Positions 60,120-64,000 of a stretch of 64,000 nt of DNA are shown here, piece by piece. The DNA is from Mycobacterium sp. IDR2000157661 (lineage in GTDB: Bacteria; Actinomycetota; Actinomycetes; Mycobacteriales; Mycobacteriaceae). The notes beneath the pieces are model-generated. The model did no database searches. It was not told the DNA's origin and saw only the letters and a list, made by a program, of their open reading frames with translations. Made by a program: the position numbers and the translations under genes. Position 1 is the stretch's first letter. Each line of letters opens with the position of its first letter. The stretch is taken from contig NZ_CP081006.1 in the NCBI RefSeq assembly GCF_022317005.1, positions 3,720,001 through 3,784,000 on the forward strand. The letters run 5' to 3'.

Positions 60120-60590
60120 TCATGGGCACTCTCCTGCATGCACCAAATAGCAGTAAGGACAAACTTTTTCCGGCTTCTCTGGCTTCGAGGGATCGTTCGC
60201 GCCGAGATGGACATGACCGAGAGGCGTCAGCAGAATCTTGGGGTCTAGCTCCCGCAGCTTCGCCAGCTTGGTCTTGATGTGTTGTGTCAGTTCAGGTGAA
60301 CGCCGGTAGTTCAGCAGTTCGCGATAAAGTCCAGCTTGCCCCTCTGCATCAGACGGAGCCGGCACAAGTTTGTCGTCCATGGACAAGCGAACCAACCTGC
60401 GAACATTCGCAATGCTGTCGGCACTGATCGGTTCCCCTGCTTCGGCGGCCTCTTTCGCCATTTCGGCGTCGGACAGCCCGCGCAGCATGCCGAGCAACAC
60501 CTTGGCATAGCGGGTGCGGGGGTGGTCGATCAGGATCTGTTGGATCTCTGCGCGAATTGAATCATGAGGGCAATCGCCAGTGGAGACCAT
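60120..60590 (-). CDS. 156-aa hypothetical protein with C-terminal Cys cluster
   Basis: A 156-aa mostly helical protein. The segment LLGMLRGLSDAEMAKEAAEAGEPISADSIANVRRLVRLSMDD could be a helix-turn-helix. The C-terminus VCPYCYLVHAGECP has a CxxC...H...C arrangement that may bind zinc. It follows the protease by 113 bp on the same strand. ATG 60590 is preferred over a TTG two codons earlier. Function unknown; possibly a regulator of the cluster. Confidence 0.55.
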   Translation of the reverse strand: MVSTGDCPHDSIRAEIQQILIDHPRTRYAKVLLGMLRGLSDAEMAKEAAEAGEPISADSIANVRRLVRLSMDDKLVPAPSDAEGQAGLYRELLNYRRSPELTQHIKTKLAKLRELDPKILLTPLGHVHLGANDPSKPEKPEKVCPYCYLVHAGECP

Positions 60591-60703
60591 GAGCAACTGT
60601 CACATACCTCCGACCTGCTTGAAGTGGGATCGAACGTTCGATGGTTCACGCGTTGCCGGATTCGGGGCGGCACTTCCAAGAGGCCGATGGTCTTTGTCTT
60701 CGA

Positions 60704-61618
60704 TCAGCCGAAGGTTCGTACGCTGCGGGGCCGACACTCGATCGAGACTTCGTGGTCACCACGCAGAACCACAACGTTGACCCTTCGGTTGGCGACATCT
60801 CGCCGCAATGCGCGCAGCAGGTCATTCTGGGAGTGGATGTCGCGATCGCCGACAGCGACTATGACATCGCCGCGCTCGAAAGGGCCTGCTGAATTATCGC
60901 GAACAGCGGTCACCACAAGAGCATGGCCACCGGGTGCGCGGTCGACGGCCCGACGTGCGACGCTGACTCCGAGCGACGCGCGTTCAACTGCTCCGTAGGT
61001 GATGAGCTCATGGACGACCTCAGCGACGGTGTCGGCGGGAACCGCGAAGCCGATGCCGTCCGCCTCGGGAATAGCTGCCGTGTTCACACCGATGACTTGA
61101 CCGTCGACGTTCACCAACGGCCCCCCGGAGTTCCCCGGGTTGATCGCCGCGTCCGTCTGGATGACGTCAAAGATCGCTTGCTTGTCGCCGGTGGGAAGGC
61201 TCCGCTTCAGTCCGCTCACGATGCCGATGCTGATGCTCTCCGGGAACTCACCCAAAGGGCTGCCGAATGCGAAGCAGAGTTCGCCCAGTCGAGCCCCCAT
61301 GGGTGAAATCATCAGTGGCTGAGCAGATTGCGGGTCCACGCGAAGGACCGCCAGATCGGTCAAAGGGTCGCGCCCGACCACCCGCGCCTCGGCCTGCTGT
61401 GCGCCGGGAAGCTGAACATAGACGGGGTCGACCAAGTCTTGCACCACGTGATTGTTCGTGACGAGGTGTTCGACGTCGTAGAGGAACGCGGACCCACCGT
61501 CTTCCTCAAAATCGTGGGTCTGTCCCTTGACGATGGCGGTCGAGAGCACAACCCGCTCTGCCAATTCGATGATCTCGTCACTGAACTGCCGAAGCAACCG
61601 CCCCGACGTGTCAGACAT
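60704..61618 (-). CDS. HtrA-type trypsin-like serine protease with PDZ domain
   Basis: A 304-aa protease. The trypsin-like fold (about 20-195) has the triad His57 (VTNNHVVQD), Asp88 (LTDLAVLRV) and Ser164 (PGNSGGPLV). A PDZ-like domain (about 210-300) with FERGDVIVAVGDRDIHSQNDLLRAL may select substrates. Unlike usual HtrA/DegP proteins it has no signal peptide or membrane anchor, so it should act in the cytoplasm. Start ATG 61618 overlaps the YbjN-like gene by 8 bp, so production of the two is coupled. It may be the effector of the cluster. Confidence 0.87.
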   Translation of the reverse strand: MSDTSGRLLRQFSDEIIELAERVVLSTAIVKGQTHDFEEDGGSAFLYDVEHLVTNNHVVQDLVDPVYVQLPGAQQAEARVVGRDPLTDLAVLRVDPQSAQPLMISPMGARLGELCFAFGSPLGEFPESISIGIVSGLKRSLPTGDKQAIFDVIQTDAAINPGNSGGPLVNVDGQVIGVNTAAIPEADGIGFAVPADTVAEVVHELITYGAVERASLGVSVARRAVDRAPGGHALVVTAVRDNSAGPFERGDVIVAVGDRDIHSQNDLLRALRRDVANRRVNVVVLRGDHEVSIECRPRSVRTFG

Positions 61619-62147
61619 CGAACTCGTCGCCTTCGTCGTCGTCAAGCATGGTTCTGCCGCCGAATCGCTTCTGCAGAAGGCTGTCGTAATGGTCCGCCCG
61701 GTCGGCCACGAGGTCGATGGTGGCCAATAGCTGATCGGGCGAGAGTTCGTCGAAGATGTACAACTCCGCTGTCAGCACGATTTGTGCGTTTTCTGGGTCG
61801 GCGTACGCCTTGGCGAACGGTGTATTTCGATTGATGGAGTTGACTGCCGCGAACACCTCGGGGCGCATCGTGAAGTCCTCCAACAGCGGGGAAAAGATCT
61901 CGATGCGCGGTGGATCGTCATCCGCAGTGTGTACGTACACAACCGCGCTTCCGCGGGAGATGGGGATGTCGCCGTCCTCGTCACGCTCGATGGCGTCAAC
62001 CTTGAACTCGCGCTTGAGTGTCTCCTCGAGCCACTTGTCGAGTTCGCCGGTGCGGCGTTCGCCGCCGGACCCGAATATTCGGCCAAGAAGCGGCGTCGAC
62101 TGTATCCGTGGTGCGAACCGGGACAACTCATCATCTCCACTCTGCAA
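61611..62147 (-). CDS. YbjN/type-III-secretion-chaperone-like protein
   Basis: A 178-aa protein. The core (GSAVVYVHTADDDPPRIEIFSPLLEDFTMRPEVFAAVNSINRNTPFAKAY...IVLTAELYIFDELSPDQLLATIDLVADRADHYDSLL) matches YbjN/CesT-type peptide-binding folds. Such chaperone-like proteins (TY-Chap) have been described computationally in NTP-dependent bacterial conflict systems. It would present a peptide or partner to the adjacent protease or ATPase. It lies 12 bp after the DUF499 gene and overlaps the protease by 8 bp. Confidence 0.78.
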   Translation of the reverse strand: MQSGDDELSRFAPRIQSTPLLGRIFGSGGERRTGELDKWLEETLKREFKVDAIERDEDGDIPISRGSAVVYVHTADDDPPRIEIFSPLLEDFTMRPEVFAAVNSINRNTPFAKAYADPENAQIVLTAELYIFDELSPDQLLATIDLVADRADHYDSLLQKRFGGRTMLDDDEGDEFDV

Positions 62148-62159
62148 GCTTGCCGGTGG

Positions 62160-64000
62160 TCATTCTTTCTCGAACCCCGACTGATCGAACTTCAGCGTCT
62201 TCGCGTTCTCCGACACCGTACGGATCTTGTTCTCATCAAAGCCTGTTGCGTCAACCGCTTCGATCTCGATCTTCACGACCAGGTTGATGCCCTGTTCCCG
62301 AAGGTTGGCGATCACCTCATCGGCGATGTTCTTGAAGTCCATCGCGATCCTGTCCGAGCTGAGCGTCTTGACGCCGTAGAACCGCGTGAACGCGATATCG
62401 ATAGGGCCGGGGCCGGTTCCAGTTCCGGTGCTTGTCCCAGTCCCAGTTCCCGTCCCAGTGCCCTTGCCGGATTCAGTGTCGGTGTTGGAGTCCGTCTCCG
62501 TTGGTTTCTCGTGCTGTCGCTGATGGATTGCGACGTCGGGCCGCACCAAGAGCAGCGAGTCCGCTGGAGTAGGAGCTGAATTGCTGTCTCCGGGGATCCA
62601 GAGTCCGACAAACCGTCCTGTGGCAGCGTCGATGCCGGTTGCCAGGGCAAAGGCATCGGTTTCCCAGATCATCGGAAGGTCGAGCACGCCCTCCTCCAGA
62701 ACGCGCCGATCCCGCAAGCGCGGCATGTACGGGTACTGGCAGTAGAGCCCCCACAGCGCGCCGAGGGTGACGTGCCCGTCCTTCCAGATCTGCGGCACCT
62801 TATTGATGGCGAGACGAATCGTCACCGCGGCTTGGCGAACGGACAGATCGCCATCGTTGCCAAGCCGGCGGGACACTCGTTCGGCCAACGACTCCGACTG
62901 CCCTTCGACCTTCGTCTCTCGCACGACGAATGGAGCGCTCGCATCCGGCTGTGACGGAACCAGTGCCCACGTGAACGTCTGCAGCAGGCGAGACTTGACC
63001 GTCTGGTCGGCCAGCGCCTGCCGAGTGGACGCTTGATTCCTTTGGTTTTGGGTGAGGTCTAGGTCGGCCTCGTTGGCCAGCACATGTGACCAGCCGAGGT
63101 AGTCCCGCGTGGCGGCATCGAGTTCCTCAAGTCGCGCTTCGTCGGCTGCCAAGAAGACCAGCATGTTGCGGTTGGTTCGGTTGGCGGTGCCGCGCTGCTC
63201 GGTTGCCTTTTGGGCGAACGTCTTGGCAGGTGAGTCCGATGCGCGTTTGTGCGCAACCTTCGGATGCAGGAGGACCAGTCGGGCTTCGTCGGTATCGGGG
63301 ATATCCGCGTTCGATTCGGGGCACACATGCACACCCGCGAAGTCGCCACGAGTCTTCGCCTGTCCTTGCAGGCGGCGAGCGATCTCGGCCCAGACGTCTT
63401 CCTTGTGCAGTCGCTCCGCCTGGTCTTTGGCGGTGCGGGTGATGTTGGCCTGCAGGTCGTACCAGTACTTGCCGGAACCGGAGTAGAAGTACGTGGCCCG
63501 GTCACCGAGCTGGGTCAGCGCTGAATGGAAGTTGCCAGGAACATCACCCGGAACAGCAGTGCCCAGGAAGACCCGCTGAGTTTCGAGGCCTTTGTGGGCC
63601 GACCCGATGGTGGGTGCGGCGCCGAAGAACACCGTGCGGGCCAGCCGTTTGGTCAGTGACCGCTGACCGAAGACGGGCTTCTCCTTGTCGATGCGCGCAG
63701 GTTCGGAGGTTGGCCCGTCGACATCGGCGTCGATAATGGCTTTCCACGAATCTTGCAGGTACTGGGTGAGTTCGGCATTCACGTTGGCGGTGGACAGCGG
63801 GATAGACCCGGGCATGATCAGTGGCGAGGCGTCCTCACCGGCCCACAGCGCGTGTATGACGGTGCTCATCAGCCGCAGTACGCCGCGGGTGCGTTGGAAG
63901 CGCTCCAGCGAAGACCACTCTTCGTAGAGCCGGTCGAACAATTCAGGATGGATGGGGTAGGTCCGCTTGATGCGGTCTTCGTATGCGGTGTCGCGGGATT
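62160..64000 (-). CDS. DUF499-type ATPase (C-terminal part; runs off the window)
   Basis: The last 613 codons of a gene that continues past 64000. Residues near the edge (IKRTYPIHPELFDRLYEEWSSLERFQRTRGVLRLM) are the hallmark of DUF499 proteins, P-loop ATPases of about 1000 residues; some carry an N-terminal Swt1-like HEPN domain. The Walker motifs must lie beyond the window. Further on, VFFGAAPTIGSAHKGLETQRVFLGTAVPGD and LFLAADEARLEEL-type text (MLVFLAADEARLEELDAATRDYLGW) fit the family. A Gly-Thr repeat linker (62404-62470) joins a C-terminal domain of about 75 residues ending FDQSGFEKE. DUF499 genes recur in defence clusters with DUF1156 methyltransferases; the window ends before any such neighbours. 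Confidence 0.82.
   Translation of the reverse strand, partial: SRDTAYEDRIKRTYPIHPELFDRLYEEWSSLERFQRTRGVLRLMSTVIHALWAGEDASPLIMPGSIPLSTANVNAELTQYLQDSWKAIIDADVDGPTSEPARIDKEKPVFGQRSLTKRLARTVFFGAAPTIGSAHKGLETQRVFLGTAVPGDVPGNFHSALTQLGDRATYFYSGSGKYWYDLQANITRTAKDQAERLHKEDVWAEIARRLQGQAKTRGDFAGVHVCPESNADIPDTDEARLVLLHPKVAHKRASDSPAKTFAQKATEQRGTANRTNRNMLVFLAADEARLEELDAATRDYLGWSHVLANEADLDLTQNQRNQASTRQALADQTVKSRLLQTFTWALVPSQPDASAPFVVRETKVEGQSESLAERVSRRLGNDGDLSVRQAAVTIRLAINKVPQIWKDGHVTLGALWGLYCQYPYMPRLRDRRVLEEGVLDLPMIWETDAFALATGIDAATGRFVGLWIPGDSNSAPTPADSLLLVRPDVAIHQRQHEKPTETDSNTDTESGKGTGTGTGTGTSTGTGTGPGPIDIAFTRFYGVKTLSSDRIAMDFKNIADEVIANLREQGINLVVKIEIEAVDATGFDENKIRTVSENAKTLKFDQSGFEKE
62404..62470 (-). repeat. 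Gly-Thr repeat linker in the DUF499 gene
   Basis: A run of GGNACN-type hexamers encodes SGKGTGTGTGTGTSTGTGTG. It bridges the main ATPase region and a small C-terminal domain. Simple repeats of this type vary in length by slippage. Confidence 0.8.

Overview
The window looks like chromosomal DNA of a non-tuberculous, Mycolicibacterium-type mycobacterium. GC content is high, GTG starts are common, and three features are diagnostic: an mceG ATPase, an rbpA gene, and a cobN-to-lipT gene order like that around Rv2062c-Rv2045c of M. tuberculosis. Apolipoprotein N-acyltransferase (lnt) and polyprenol-monophosphomannose synthase (ppm1) are separate, overlapping genes, as in rapid growers, whereas M. 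tuberculosis fuses them.

Layout. 0-2.5 kb: a tiny membrane ORF, a decayed acyl-CoA ligase and mceG. 2.6-21 kb: a housekeeping block with cobN, two PPOX/F420-type flavoproteins, a dienelactone hydrolase, fxsA, an amidohydrolase-lnt-ppm1 operon, rbpA, a winged-helix/hydrolase fusion, lipoproteins, a KmtR-like regulator with its cation-diffusion exporter, a LipT-type esterase and a fused APH-like kinase. 21-30 kb: sugar genes (gluconokinase, GntP permease, a xylulokinase-type kinase), small membrane proteins, a two-gene small-protein operon under possible iron boxes, and a LysR/EamA divergent pair. 30-34 kb: a polyamine ABC operon, potA-potD-potB-potC in transcription order; potA appears to start at CTG. 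34-41.5 kb: an SRPBCC protein, a MerR-hydrolase-MFS operon divergent from a methyltransferase, an SDR, a thioesterase-like protein and a 13E12-type HNH protein. 41.5-53 kb: an envelope block with a Ser/Thr kinase operon, a P2-type ATPase, a 1200-aa exported protein with 14 propeller-like repeats, two paralogous 134-aa helical proteins and a K+-channel-like protein.

53-64 kb is accessory. It holds a truncated SigF-type sigma gene, a dodecin, a complete IS21-family element with a 5-bp target duplication and short repeats on both sides, a macro-domain protein with two further uncharacterised regions, a 326-aa orphan protein, and then a minus-strand cluster that runs off the right edge. In transcription order that cluster is a DUF499-type ATPase (C-terminal part), a YbjN/type-III-chaperone-like protein, an HtrA-type serine protease with PDZ domain, and two small Cys-containing proteins. 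The tight packing (12-bp gap, then 8-bp overlap) and the ATPase/peptide-chaperone/protease combination suggest an NTP-dependent conflict (defence) system. This is the best candidate for an undescribed system in the window; its function is inferred and has not been shown.
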